From Nemopilema nomurai (Eukaryota; Cnidaria; Scyphozoa; Rhizostomeae; Rhizostomatidae): DNA of 64,000 nucleotides. The stretch covers positions 248,001 to 312,000 of the forward strand of contig ML133369.1 in assembly GCA_003864495.1 (NCBI GenBank), given 5' to 3'. Below, in pieces: positions 39,701 through 51,248 of this stretch. The translations under genes were made by a program, and so were the position numbers. The notes under the pieces were generated by a model. That model made no database searches, was not told the origin of the DNA, and saw only the letters and a list, made by a program, of their open reading frames with translations. Each line of letters begins with the position of its first letter. Positions within the stretch are counted from its first letter, which is position 1.

Positions 39701-42700
39701 GATTGATAGCCGAATTGCCAGCATTCCGAAAGCTTGCCATAATTAGCAGTGAACCAATGGCTTCACGCAACTGTCTCTCCAGGCCCTGGATGGTATAAAT
39801 ATCGAGAAGCCTGTTCGCTGGTATACTCACTCGGCGCGAGATTCCCTTGCAAGTGGGAGAAAACGATACAGAGTTAATACTGCAGAGGCGGTCAATGACA
39901 AGAGGGTTGTTCCTCCTTTGCCACGGAACATGATGACGATAGCAGCGATTGCCCTTCTGACTTCTATGATTTTTTCTCCTTCGTTTTGTGGAATTAGCCG
40001 TCATTTGGCAGCGAGGAAATCAAATGGTAGGACTTTTGATTATTTTCTCGTAGTGTTTCAATTAGCGTTGTGTTTCAATTAGAATTGGAATTTTGGTAGC
40101 CAGGTGACTTTACCTACCAATCTCTTTTGCGATGAAATTACGATATATAGGTTTCTAGTTGTCCATCAAATACGCAGAGTGTCTCAAACTCGTAATATCG
40201 GACATGTCCAACACGTTGTCCCTGACTGTCACTAATGAATGGGTCGCTTTCTTTTACTGCTCATGCAAAGATGGATCAGTACCGGAGATCAGCCTTAGAG
40301 CCTTTTATTGTGTGTTTAAGCTTTTATCAATAAATATACAATCAGTCATATGTGAGAATTGCCCAAGGTTTGCTTTCTATCCCTGCTAACGGGCAAGAAG
40401 ACAAATTCCTCCTATGTGATACTCCATTCATAGCTCGCATACCAATGACTATGTAAGAATTTACTGCTTGTCTTTGCATCCTGTTAGCTAGAGGACAAGC
40501 GTTCCTTACCAACACTTTGCCCAAAATCCATCGCTAAACTTTCTTTAATTATCCCCCATTAATTCAGTTCGTGATGATGTAACGAGTTGTTAGTAGTATT
40601 TTCTCGATCGAATTTGTGGTACATGGGATTCCAGGGTTTCTTGCCTCCTCGGTTTGCCAGCAGAACCCAGTCGCGGGACATGTCTACCTTGGCAAACCAC
40701 GGGCAGATTTCGTGGTTCCTTCGTAATACAAGCACTTGAGCTTGCAGTTGTCAGTGACGTAGTGGCAAAAGCCTTTTGGTTTGTTATCATTTCAAAAGAC
40801 ACGGCAGTGTTTCGCTGTACTGTATGACCGATGACGTAAATCGTGTCCCATGCCTCACGCCTTGGCTAGCAAGGCTAGCAGCCATAAATAATCAAAGAGT
40901 TGAATATTAGCTGTTTTGTTTTCGATGCTTGTTTTTGTCAGATACGGGGTTATGGCCGGGTACGAAAGACATTAGTCGCTACGACAGTGCCAGCAGATTC
41001 TGTGCCAAATTGGGTTTCGTGTTTGTACTCCAAAAGCAAACGTGGTTTTGGACATAAAGCATCGTTTGAATGAAAACTACGAACTCCCTTCATATTCTTT
41101 ACAAAAACAATCCACTGTGAATGAAAAATCTTGGTTTGTCGAAACTTTAAATCGCCCGCGCCTATAAAATTCGTGGTTTGTTCCAAGACCAAAGTTTGCT
41201 CATTGCTCCTTCTAAAAAGACCATAATTTTTATCCCTTTCATCCCCTCGTCTTCTCTCTCTGCGAAGACTTTCACTGTTGTATTATAGCCGAAATATATG
41301 AAATACCTTGTCTTATTTTAGCTGCAGATGATTGAAGAGTTGATATGACAGCTAGGGTTTCATTTTTGTGCTTAATACTATTCGATACATCTATTTTCTT
41401 CATCAGGTTCTAAAACCTCACCATTTTAAACAGACATTTCTCTTTATTTCCTCGGCCCGTACTTTAAGATCCCCGCCCTCGAGAAATAACCTCATAAATT
41501 TTATCTCTACAATCGGTTATGCTAACAGTTTTATCAAACCCACTTTTGAATGAACCAGAGAACTATTAGCCAGAGATACCAGCCAAAGTCGATTTACCAC
41601 AGTTGCCAAACCAACAAGGATTTCCAACCGCCTTCCTCGTCCCTCTGGCCTGCACCTTTTTATCATGAATTTGAAATATAAGCCGAGATGCTTGCTAAAT
41701 CCACGTTATTACGAATATTATGATCATTTATGTTTGTAATGAAGTATAAACTGCGAAGATAGGTAACTAGAGAGTGTGATGTGGCTGATTGTGTTACGTG
41801 TTAAGAAATGTCTCCTCCCCGTTCAATCACACGGCTAGTCTGTGCGCTACTGGTGCACAGGGTAAGCCGTTACTCCGCGGGCAAATCCAGATCACATAAT
41901 GGTAATTGTTTGTCAAGACATCTACTGTTAATAGCTCATCAATGAATGTTTGAGGAATGAAGGTGGAGAACTGTAAGCCCTGTGTATCCATTTCAGTCAC
42001 ACTGAAGTCTCTTTCGGGCAATCGCCTCGTACAACTGTCATGCGGTCAATTGAGTGAAAAAATAAACTGATGTCTGACAGGGCCTCTTGCATTCACTGCC
42101 CTTTCTTCAGGTTTTAGCCCTAAGCTGGCTATAGGGATCCTCAGAGCTTCATAGTGATTCTACAAGCCAAGTGCTCTTGTCCTGACTAACGGGCCTAACT
42201 CAAAAGTGCGCTTCAGTTGTTCTTGGTTGTGGTAGTTTGGTGTTGTTGTTGTTGATGATGTTGAAGCTTTCGCAGTTGTTTCTACAGGGCGTGTCAGTGG
42301 GAGCCAGCTTTGCGAAGAATAAGATATATTTCAACGAAGACAGCTTAGTTTCTTGAATAAATACAATATTAGGCTTTAAGAGTATAAAATACTTAAGTGA
42401 AGTACTGACGCTGCAAAACAGGTTCAAAAGCCAATTGTGATGCTAGTTGTGATGCTAGCCCTTTTTTAGCCAAGATATCTTTTATTATAGAAAAACGTAG
42501 ATAGGAAGACCAAGATCAACATATATGTAGACCTTTATATCAACTCACGTATCAGTTACAAAGGATTTCTCACATTAATTGCATCGCATCTAATAATTGT
42601 TACAAACCCATCGGAGTTGCCTTTGTATCTCAAAGATTTCTGTCTAGGATGCTATTTATCTTTTTGACGGCTACGCAACTTCAAAGACGTAAAGGACGTC

Positions 42701-45700
42701 ATTTTCATAATACTCCTTATAATTCTATTGATTCCCATGCTGTGTCATTTTGCAAGTGGGCCCTTGTTTCAAACACGTTGCTAGTTTGTTTCTGCTTCGG
42801 CGGAGATCGATTGCCTGTCTCTATAGTGCCTTGGCATAGATCGATTGCCTGTCTCTACAGTGCCTTGGCATTGCAAATGAATGGCCAGTAAGCAAGTGTG
42901 AGTCATTTTATCACTGCGAATTAGAAGCATCCTGTTCGAAATGCTCCACGCGAAACCGCGGCGTCACCTTGCATGCCACCTACTTGCTCGCACTTTGTCT
43001 AACCTGTTCGTGTACGCAACATAACGTTGCCATTTTGCCATTGATTAATCACCTTTGCACTGTCTTTGGCATGGGATGGATGGTAATTCGTGGTTTTGTT
43101 GCGGTATTGCGACGATGTGTCCACATCAGAATAGGTTTATGAAGCGTGTTGGTAAGTACATCTAGGGGCGTATTCTAATCTTGAGAAGAAGATTGGACCA
43201 AAGGGGCAAGCTTGAATGCAACGACCATCAGTCAACACTCTTCGTAAATCCGAGGCCCCTTTCAATGCAGCCGGGATATATCTCTTGATGACACGTAATG
43301 GGTGGGCTGTCTTTTGTTTCATTAGCTAGTAAGCGCTATTTAGTTTACAAATCCACACTATCATTATTACTCTAGGTGAACACATTGGCAAACTATTGAG
43401 CCATGTTTGCCAAATCAGTTAGATGTGAGTGACAATTCTATAAAGAGATTATCCATGCTATCAGCATCAGGTTTCTAAAGTTAAAAAAGGTTCTTTGGAT
43501 GAATGTCCTTTGGATGAATGTCCTGTCAATGTTTCTCAGATTATATGATGTGTTGTAGGCGTTTCCCCTCAACCATCATGGTCGGCAAAACAGGGGGCAA
43601 ATGTCACCAAGGAGAGGCACACATGACCCCGTTTTTCAGTATTTATGATGATATTTGATTTCCCAGCTTACGCATGCCTGTTTTTTGCCCTGATATGCCC
43701 TCACCTCATTTTAACCTTGCTTTCCTCACTCTTGTTTACACCCGTCACTCAGCCCCCAGGTAAACTGACCGCCCCGCCCCCGCGGCTGGGAGCCGGTGGA
43801 AGGTTTTGTTTGTTAATGTCTTATTAGAAATTTTTATAATAAGAAGAATTTTGTTTTGCGTTGGTAATGTGGTGAAGAACTTTCTAGTGAATTCATCTTC
43901 TAATTAAAACTGTATCATTGCATCACTATTGTTCGAGAATATTCTAGAAACGTTAGAATATACGTCATAATCTAGAATGTTTATGTAAGTCATATAAAAA
44001 GATTGTCGTTGTTTGGTTCAAAGGAGAGAGATTTTAGTACACGGTTTTGAAGTACATCGGGTAAGAACACATTTGCCTATTTGTACTGCACCCTAACTTT
44101 GGGCCTAAGTCAACTCTTTGACGAACGGCATAGCAAACATTTAGAGTCAGGGAAGGTTGAGGTGCTCAGGATTTTTATTCCCCCCAGTAATGAGAAAGGT
44201 TTGAATTATGAACTTTGCAGCCGGAGGAAGATTATGACTTTACTGGACTCTGTAATCACGTCACTCTAACCTTATGGCATACTACGGTCTTGTGTCTTGT
44301 GTCTATATACATCATAGGCACTGCATCTACCCCCTTTCCTTGTATTTTTCTTAAGGTTTCTCCTGACCTTGTATTGACATTAAAAACTTATTGAAACTGC
44401 CGAATATTGTCTTGGAGCCATGGCCCTCAGCCCAATATTGATTTGCCGCCATTATTGTGAATTCGCGTGGAACTGGAAAGAACCAGTTTTCTCTAGGCAA
44501 ATGCAAAGCTCAGTTTAAGGTGTAACTCTATAGATTTGATTATATCCAGTTGCAACAAGTGCCAATACTTTGGACAAAAATACTGGGGGATTAATTTGGT
44601 TTAACTCCTCTTGCACTCTGACCCACAAGGTTACTAATTTGAAATCCCTTCCCAAAATCACAGCATCCCACATAGTAACAGACCGATCGACCTTGTTCCC
44701 AAATCTATCTAAACTCAACTCTAATAGCTAAAAAGAATATACGTTTGAACGTATTAATCAACCACACGTTTCCACAGCCTTTGTTCATAGCAAGGTATCC
44801 AATATAGAGTTTTGGGGTCTCCGTGCTCCTTACGTCAGACCGTGCTGATCTTTCACTTAGGTCACTTTTTGACTTCCTTGTAAGGCTGGCAAAGATCGAA
44901 GCTGTCCTCTCACTTCGCCGTCTGTATTTTGCCTGTATTATAAGGTGCTTTGCAATGTTATCGAACTTCTTTGGTTCTTAGGACCAAGTTAATTGATCGG
45001 TCGTTGTTTCTAAAAGTAATAGAAAGTTATGAAAGGGGCTGACAATCGAGCCCCAAACTTTATTTAGTTTATAGGAGATACGCATTAAAGTAACGCTAGT
45101 GTATGGAGATAGCTTGAACAATTTTCTTCCGATTCGTTATACGTTACCGAGACTAAAGTATGACTAGCAGCAATCGATAGCCGCTGTTTTTTTGGAATTT
45201 ATTTAATTTCACCAAGAAAAATGATGTTACCGACGTCAAAGGCACATGTCTGTGGCTTGAGATTGCGATTTGAAGAGTTGATCTCGCAAGGCCACTCCTG
45301 GGTTCATGTCTGTTTTCCATTCACGCAATGTCCCCTGTCTTTAAAAGTACACCCGAGATAGTGCACATCGCTGTAATTAGCAACAAGTGTAATGAATTCT
45401 GCTACTATTCGCCTATTCGTGATTAAAATTGGATACTCTGTTTTTGTTGGATTTTTATCGAATTAAAAAAAGCAAATCTTAGACCACCGTAGCTGCTGGG
45501 CTCCACCTATGACGCTTGGCTCCTCCTCTTGGTAAGCCATTCGTTTTCAACAGCCAAATTATTTTCTCAGCCAATCACCCCGCCCGCATATGAAAAACCA
45601 ATATCGAAGCGAGTCGGTCGTTTCGTTCACAATCGATCCAGTATATGAATGAGTCATTTTTCCTGCTGCGTCCTTTAACTTGAGACAAGTTGTATTTACA

Positions 45701-48700
45701 GCAAAGAATTTAATTCGCATCGATCGCTTGCAATAAAAATGTGCATCGCGGCTAGCAATCGTGTGTTATGAGTCGCGCATAAAGGATTTTCTTTGACTTT
45801 TATCATGATTTCTGCACTGTGATTTTATGAATAGCCGTATATTTTTCTTATTTATTTCCTATATTTTCTCCTTTAACAGCAGTCCTCTTTCTAGACGCTA
45901 AATCTAGTCTACTTTAGCAGACACAGTTCTGACCGAAGTTTTCTTCGATGCATTTCCTATAGATTCAGCCGAAAATGAGAATGGCTTCGAGGAGCGATCA
46001 AGCCCGATTTTTCAAAACAGATGCGAGCCGTACCGGGGATCGATGTGTCTTGAGCACATGAACTCGAAAGGTCGCGTGTATATGCAGGCAAACGAGGATC
46101 AGGATGAGATTGAAAAGAGGCTAGCTGAGAACATGGCGCATATTGGGAAACATCTATCGCCGGGCTGTTACCCTGATGCACTAAGAGTCGCTTGTATCAC
46201 GCTGCTGCCTCCGTGTCGTCCAGTCAATGGCTCTGAGGTTCCACTGAAAATGTGTCGCGAGAGCTGCGACAAGTTGCCCAACAGTCACTGTGCCAAGAGC
46301 TTCAAGCTGTTGCCGCAACTGAAAATCATTCAGTCAGTCGCAGACTGTTCGCTGCTGCCCGAAACAGATTCCAACGGCCCATGCGCGAGGATTCAGATAC
46401 CTGGTGAGTGATTGCTTGTTGGAATCACTGATTGATTGATTGATTGATTGCTGATTTTTTGCTCTCAACATTGGTAAGGGGCTAGCCGTTCTTGTTCCGG
46501 ACCAGTATAATTAAACGTCGATTCATTTTTTGGAGCAGGTTTACGCGACCAATTTCAGATTGAAGGTGTCTTCCAGGGTCTAGAATTACTTCCATAACAA
46601 TTACACCTACGTTGAAACTGAACTATAAAGCTTGGTTTCCACTTAAGTTAACGTGAGATAATTCCGAGAAAATCAAACAATTTGTTTCCAAACTCGTTAG
46701 ATAATGTGAGTTAGCATGAGTTAATTTTCACGAGATTATTTTTAATGAGTATTTGCACTATGAATCAATTTTTAACAAACTCGGATCTCAAAGTTATCTC
46801 AAATTAACTCACGTTAACTCAAAGCTTAATTGGCCAGTTATCGACAGGGCTCTTCTATACCCGGCAAGTACCACACAAAGCAGAATGTTTTCTAAGTTCT
46901 ATTCAAAATATGGAATAATTTCAGCGAATTAATCTGGCTCTGTGGACGATGTTATGAATTCCTACTCTAGGTTCATTTTTTCAAATCCAAGAGTATAGAC
47001 TGCCACACTTGAGATAGTAGGCTAGATATACCCAAAATCGGGTTTATAGAGAACTATTGTTTGAGTTAGTTTAATATATTTAATAGAGTTATCTCATTAA
47101 TGAGCAGTTTTTGGCTTGCGAAAGCCGAAATATAAATAAGAAAATTTTACCCTAGTGATGTAATAAAATACTTGACCTCAGACTTCGTATCGAAAATTTA
47201 ATCTTGTTTATTCTAGAAGTATATTTTCTCATTGTATTTAGATTTGTCTCATCTTTGCATTCATCTGTGCATTCATATTGGAACTATCTTGTCAATAATT
47301 ATCCATCTGTGCTTTTTGCAAAGATAACAGGAAAGAAAACGGACTATGGCTGTTCCAACAACTTGGTCCCTCCTGCGACTTTAAATTGTAAATATAGTTG
47401 TAAGGGTTTTTTTGCAGTATTTAATCTTGTGATATGTGCTTTTTTAAAGGAAAGAATTATAAAGACATAGAGTGCAAAAGAAGCTTCCGTCTCAAAGGTA
47501 AATACCGTTCTTCCTCTTTACCATGAGCTGGTTAACGGTCATTAATGGCCATTTTGGAAAACTGTATAAGTCCAAGCAGTTTGTTCTCTGTAGAAGGTTA
47601 TGCTATTTTGCTCCACATAGCAAAGTTACTCGCTCATCCTATAGAAAAGCCAATCCCTGGAACTGAATTGTATAGATAATTGCCATTCCTGTTGCATTCA
47701 TATTTGAACCGAGAGCTATTTTAAAATATTTGGTTCCCTTAACCGCTTGAGAAAGCGGGCACTGTAGGTACCTAAGTTGCAGCTCATCTTCTCCAGTGTC
47801 CTTGAACTTGTGTCCTTGGCAAAACTTTCCCGCGCATATTGCTTTGCAGCCGATATCACTTTCCCACAAATACCACTTTTCCGCAGATACCACTTTCCCG
47901 CAGATATCACTTCCCCGCAGATACCACTTTCCCGCAGATATCACTCTCCCACAGATACCACTTTCCCGCAAATACCACTCTCCTGCAGATATCACTTTCC
48001 CACAAATACCACTTTTCCGCAGATACCACTTTCCCGCAGATATCACTTCCCCGCAGATACCACTTTCCCGCAGATATCATTTTCCCGCAGATATCACTTT
48101 CCTACAGATACTATTTCCCGTAGATACAACTTTTCCGTGGTTCTTTTTTGTGCACACCCATCGTCAAGTCAAGGACTTTTCCGGATGACCTAGGTGTAGA
48201 ATTTTCATTGTAGCGTTTGGGAGAAGTAAAACCTTGATTGAAAATATCTTTTCGCTAGCTTTTTGTAGCACACAGAGGTTGCAACTATAGTTGTTACGTA
48301 AGAGCTCATCTCAGTTTATCGTCACAGTAGCTAGATCTATCTGGGTGTTACCTGGCTATTTATCTTTGAAATTTAATTCATATTTCCGCTTCACTAGATT
48401 CAAGATTCACAGATGTGGAGAATGAACTGGAGCACACTGCGGGGCCCCTTTTCACGTGCGAAAACTCCCATTGGAAGCCACTAAGCAAGGGAGCTCATTT
48501 GCTTCTGCGAATGCTCTTGCCATCAGTCCAAATGCAATCGGAGGGAGTATTCTCGCATCCAATCAATGGCTACTATTGCTTCAGAATGCCTCTTACGCTG
48601 TCGATGCTTGTTGGGAGCAGAGAGGACTTCTCTAAGGTAGCCCCTCTTCCTGGACTCCACGGGATCTCCTATAACAGGAAAGTCGATAGCTTTTATTTCA

Positions 48701-51248
48701 AGGTTGACCGGGTTGGCAGTATGCAGCAGCTGACCTTCCCAGTTGGTTATCTAAGAGAGTACGGTATAGATAGGGTAATTACAATTCCAAATGTCACCAT
48801 TTACCTGCGCAAAGAGCGGCTAAAAACAGCGTTTTTCGGCGAAGGCTTGTTCCATTTGTGCGGTACCACGTTTAATATCCGGATCGAGCAAACAAAGCCG
48901 GATGAAACGCTTTTGACCGGCAGAAGTCCACACCCGGTCGATCTGAGCACTGTGGAGCTGGCATTCGGATTACGCCAACCGACGGAAGACCTCAAGCGTG
49001 TCATGAGGAACTTGAGGATTCTTGAGCTGCGATTGGTCAACCCAAGACTCAGTATTGTTTGGAAGGACAATGAACAGAGAACGATGAGACTATCAGGGCA
49101 AGCAATAAACAGTGACTGGGGCTCTGATCAAATCGACGTGGAATTGCTTCTGGGCAGGGACCAGATGTTCTGGGCGACGGCTATCACTACATCAAAACAG
49201 AGTTTTAAGGATATCTTCAGTATAATTGACAACGGAAAACACGTGCGACTCGCTAAACTGCTGGATATGGCTCTTGATGTTAATAGGGTGAGTGCATTGG
49301 TGAATGACAGTATGACGTCATGCCTAGCTGTAGTTTAATCAATCAGCGTCCACTTAACAACCCTTTACACAAGGCCCAAGGTGAAGAGATGTATACTAGA
49401 CCAAATCCTTATTGAATCCATCTATGGCTACGCTTGCCATATCAAAAGCTTGCACTAAGTCAAATCAATCACACCTTTGCTTCTTGATAAATTCCCTTGT
49501 AAGTCAAATAAAATATGAAGCATTGTAGGTATCAGCACTCTTCCGGTATCTCTAGTTACTGAACTTCTAAGCAATTCTACGATTTCCTACAATGCCTGCC
49601 AAAATTGGTAGAACTCTAACGGCAATTCTTTGACTCGCTTTCATTCAACCCCCTCCCCTCCCTAAGAACAATGTTGTCCTGCTGCTAAACGAAGCGTCAA
49701 TTTTGCACTTAGCATTTTCCCAAGATTAACTGGATGCTTTACTTAGTTACCAACATTGTTTTAGGGGGAGGCGGGGGATTAACAGCTTGTGGCGTGTCAA
49801 ATAAATGAAAAATGCAAAAACCAGAGAAAGTACTGGGAGGACTGAGGTGTTCCAAGAACATTTGGCAGGCATTGTAGCTGCTATTATTATGTAAACTTAT
49901 ATTAATGGCTACTCTCCCTCGTAGGTTGGCTTTGTTCTAGCAACTCCAGGTGTCGAGGTCCCAAATCATCCCTCTCTCAATTTCCAACACGAACCAGTGA
50001 AATCTATGACGCATAAATCTATACCGAGTGGTCTCACCCTAGAGGCGCATGCTAACGTCAAGGACAATTGCAAGAGAAGCGAGAATCGCTCTTTCATTTG
50101 CCAACTGGTTCAGTTTGCGGCTGGTTTGAAAGCATCCACGTTTGTTCGTATTCAGAGTAATGTCAAAGGGATGCTTCTCGAGCTGAAATTCGACTCGGAT
50201 GGTCGCATGCCCGTCTTTACGCAAGAAATCCTGCTCAAGGTTTGTGATACTTGCAATATCTTCGAAATAATTTTTTGTAAGGAAAACATTTTAGTTATAA
50301 CAGTGAACAATGCTGCACTTGAACTCCCAAACTGTTTATCTACCTATAGGTCCAATGCATGTTTTGAGTTTCGGTTTGCATCAGTTACGATCCCAAACCA
50401 TTTTAAAAGGCACAACAAGCCAATCAGGGTTTCTTTTGATCCATATCATCTCAGAACTATCATTTGAATAAAGGTATAAAATTTGATAGTGGGCAAAATA
50501 CCATATTTAGGATTTGTCTAGGCACTGTTTCGATGCTTACCTTTCGATGCTTCTCTTCCAATGCTAACCTTTAAATGCTACTCTTTACGATGCCTACCTT
50601 TTAAATGTTATTTTTCAATGTTCCGTTTATCTGCTTCTCTTTTATATGCTTCTTTTCGGTGCTTTCCTTTGTGGTACTACTCTTTTCAATCCTTCTATTT
50701 TCGATGCATCCTGCTTAAATGCTTCTTATTTGGACGCCTTTCTTTTCGATGCTTCTCTTCCTGGTGCTTCTCTTTCCGATGCCCCTTTGAAGCAAAATTG
50801 AACGGGTGCAACATTACTAACCCGGATTACCGTAGACTGGATTTATACTTCACTTATTCAAGCATCTATGGGTTTGGCTTTGCTGGAATGTTACTGAAGA
50901 TTCACTGTATTCGTGCGTTTTCTTTCGTAGTTGCGGCATACATGGCAAAAGATCAATCCGTTCTTGTACGTTCCAGCCAGTAATGTCGAAATCAGCGAAA
51001 ACCCCAATAATGACTGGAAATTTCGACCTCGATTCCGAGGGGAGATCTGGCTGAAGAAGCTCGAGATTCAAGTGGACTTCATTGATTCATTAAAACCATT
51101 TGACCCCGAATTAGTCGATGTCTTAGCTGATGTCATACACATGAACAAAAGATACAACTATAAAATCAAAAGTGTCGGCCTGAGATACTGCTTGGAAATG
51201 CTGAAGAACATAACGGAGATTTTAAAGCGCTGCAAAGACAAGCGATGA
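24708..51248 (+). CDS. Secreted Ig + Frizzled-type CRD protein with unknown C-terminal half
   Basis: Exons: 24708-24776, 29805-29865, 33352-33660, 45963-46403, 48398-49287, 49925-50239, 50931-51248. Every junction phase agrees; the product is ~800 residues. Residues 1-23 are a signal peptide (MALKGIFVVLAFLL...). Residues ~44-147 are an Ig domain (LRCKV, YWWEKDG, DSGNYRC). Residues ~167-287 are a ten-cysteine Frizzled-type CRD beginning CEPYRGSMC and ending CARIQIP, closest by eye to the CRD of ROR/MuSK receptor kinases, whose extracellular part also starts Ig-CRD. Residues ~294-800 match no domain I recognise; they look strand-rich, with no hydrophobic segment long enough for a membrane span, and no kringle or kinase. 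Known: CRDs of this type bind Wnt-family ligands. Inferred: a secreted Wnt-binding or matrix factor. The tail is basic (LKRCKDKR). The introns are large (up to 12.3 kb) and rich in minisatellites. A kinase could exist in another isoform, but nothing kinase-like follows on this strand. Confidence 0.8.
25783..25880. repeat. Minisatellite, ~11-bp unit
   Basis: About nine degenerate copies of GCAGATTTAAC in intron 1 of the Ig-CRD gene. Confidence 0.8.
25975..26430. repeat. Minisatellite, 31-bp unit
   Basis: Tandem copies of a 31-base unit containing CCGACTTTCCCATGCCAAG in intron 1 of the Ig-CRD gene. Copies are degenerate on the left and near-identical around 26180-26310. On the right a longer ~62-base unit is duplicated. 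It is GC-richer than its surroundings and open in several frames on both strands, a repeat artefact rather than genes. Confidence 0.9.
27385..27786 (+). mobile_element. TA-flanked inverted-repeat element, copy 1 (398 bp)
   Basis: Runs from CACGCCTTTTTTATAAG to CTTATAAAAAAGCGTG, flanked on both sides by TA. The internal words AGTTCCTTA and AAGGAACT recur. It shares its whole length with the elements at 34609-35003 (same orientation) and 35700-36103 (inverted). There is no coding capacity, so it is a non-autonomous DNA transposon; the superfamily is not determined. It lies in intron 1 of the Ig-CRD gene. Confidence 0.75.
30220..30590 (-). pseudogene. Retroelement relic: GIY-YIG-type C-terminal fragment
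   Basis: On the minus strand one frame reads ETYIGLTENEFKTRYRNH, then STELSAYIWTLKD, then RCSLCLKEK and ELVSSCRHRNK, ending at a stop at 30220-30222. This YIG...F..RY.NH...L..YIW..K layout is the C-terminal endonuclease-like tail I associate with Penelope-like or related reverse-transcriptase elements. A TGA interrupts the frame just upstream of the fragment and no reverse transcriptase is seen, so it is a dead 3' fragment within intron 2 of the Ig-CRD gene. Confidence 0.65.
30908..31200. repeat. Tandem repeat, 97-bp unit, ~3 copies
   Basis: Units begin with GATTCAG-type words at 30908, 31005 and 31102. They share ATCAGTTGTCTGTTTGACAT and GTCGGGTCTGCT, and end in runs of GTCGTGT. The third copy decays rightwards. 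Intron 2 of the Ig-CRD gene, next to the retroelement relic. Confidence 0.8.
34609..35003 (+). mobile_element. TA-flanked inverted-repeat element, copy 2 (391 bp)
   Basis: CACGCTTTTTTTATAAGG at 34611 to AAAAGAAGCGTG at 35001, with TA on both sides. It is collinear with copy 1 and differs by scattered substitutions and small gaps. Confidence 0.75.
35700..36103 (-). mobile_element. TA-flanked inverted-repeat element, copy 3, inverted (400 bp)
   Basis: CACGCTTCTTTTATAAGG at 35702 to AAAAAAGCGTG at 36101, with TA on both sides. Its interior is the reverse complement of copies 1 and 2. It stands 0.7 kb from copy 2 in opposite orientation, so the pair could form a large fold-back or be mobilised together. 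Confidence 0.75.
42804..42871. repeat. 34-bp direct duplication
   Basis: AGATCGATTGCCTGTCTCTA and the 14 bases after it occur twice back to back, with one substitution between copies. Intron 3 of the Ig-CRD gene. Confidence 0.85.
43932..43999 (+). promoter_or_regulatory. Perfect heat-shock element array plus TATA box
   Basis: TTCGAGAATATTCTAGAA at 43932-43949 is four alternating, perfectly spaced heat-shock-factor pentamers (TTC/GAA every five bases). Then come TACGTCA, a CRE-like word, near 43961 and TATAAAA at 43993-43999. This is the layout of a heat-inducible promoter, yet it lies deep inside an intron. A promoter inside a solo LTR or other mobile element is a likely source; no gene downstream is recognised beyond a 62-codon open frame at 44081-44269. 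Confidence 0.45.
46628..46827. mobile_element. Small inverted-repeat element, ~200 bp
   Basis: AAGCTT...TTAACGTGAG at 46628-46657 is mirrored by CTCACGTTAA...AAGCTT at 46808-46827. Further GAGTTA/TAACTC words inside suggest a fold-back element. Intron 4 of the Ig-CRD gene. Confidence 0.5.
47851..48135. repeat. Minisatellite, 17-bp unit
   Basis: About 16-17 copies of GCAGATACCACTTTCCC in intron 4 of the Ig-CRD gene. A block of about 80 bases recurs with a 136-base period (8 units, starting 47861 and 47997), so a higher-order duplication occurred. The array is open in several frames on both strands purely because of its composition. Confidence 0.92.
49587..49877. mobile_element. Putative MITE with perfect 17-bp inverted ends
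   Basis: CTACAATGCCTGCCAAA at 49587-49603 has its exact reverse complement at 49861-49877. The non-coding interior fills much of intron 5 of the Ig-CRD gene. Confidence 0.55.
50528..50790. repeat. Degenerate minisatellite, ~15-18-bp unit
   Basis: Many loose copies of a TTTCGATGCTTCTCT-like unit in intron 6 of the Ig-CRD gene, strongly pyrimidine-rich on the plus strand. Confidence 0.75.

Larger units (their letters stand above)
33661..45962. other. 12.3-kb intron 3 of the Ig-CRD gene
   Basis: Large intron between the Ig and CRD exons. It holds element copies 2 and 3, a 34-bp duplication at 42804-42871 and a heat-shock-element plus TATA arrangement at 43932-43999. No kringle, Ig or other domain-coding exon was recognised. 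A minus-strand open frame of 137 codons at 39591-40004 is GC-richer than its surroundings but has no family features. Confidence 0.6.

Noticed and set aside
39591..40004. 137-codon minus-strand open frame in intron 3 of the Ig-CRD gene
   Set aside because: It is GC-richer than its surroundings but Arg/Ser-rich without family motifs. Another frame on the same strand looks equally protein-like, so no gene is supported.
44081..44269. 62-codon open frame downstream of the heat-shock element
   Set aside because: Short, no recognised domain, and the region may be a solo LTR; kept only as context for the promoter-like finding.
47639..48193. Open frames up to 138 codons on both strands
   Set aside because: They are translations of the 17-bp minisatellite with repeated RYHFPAD-type peptides; no splice or start context.
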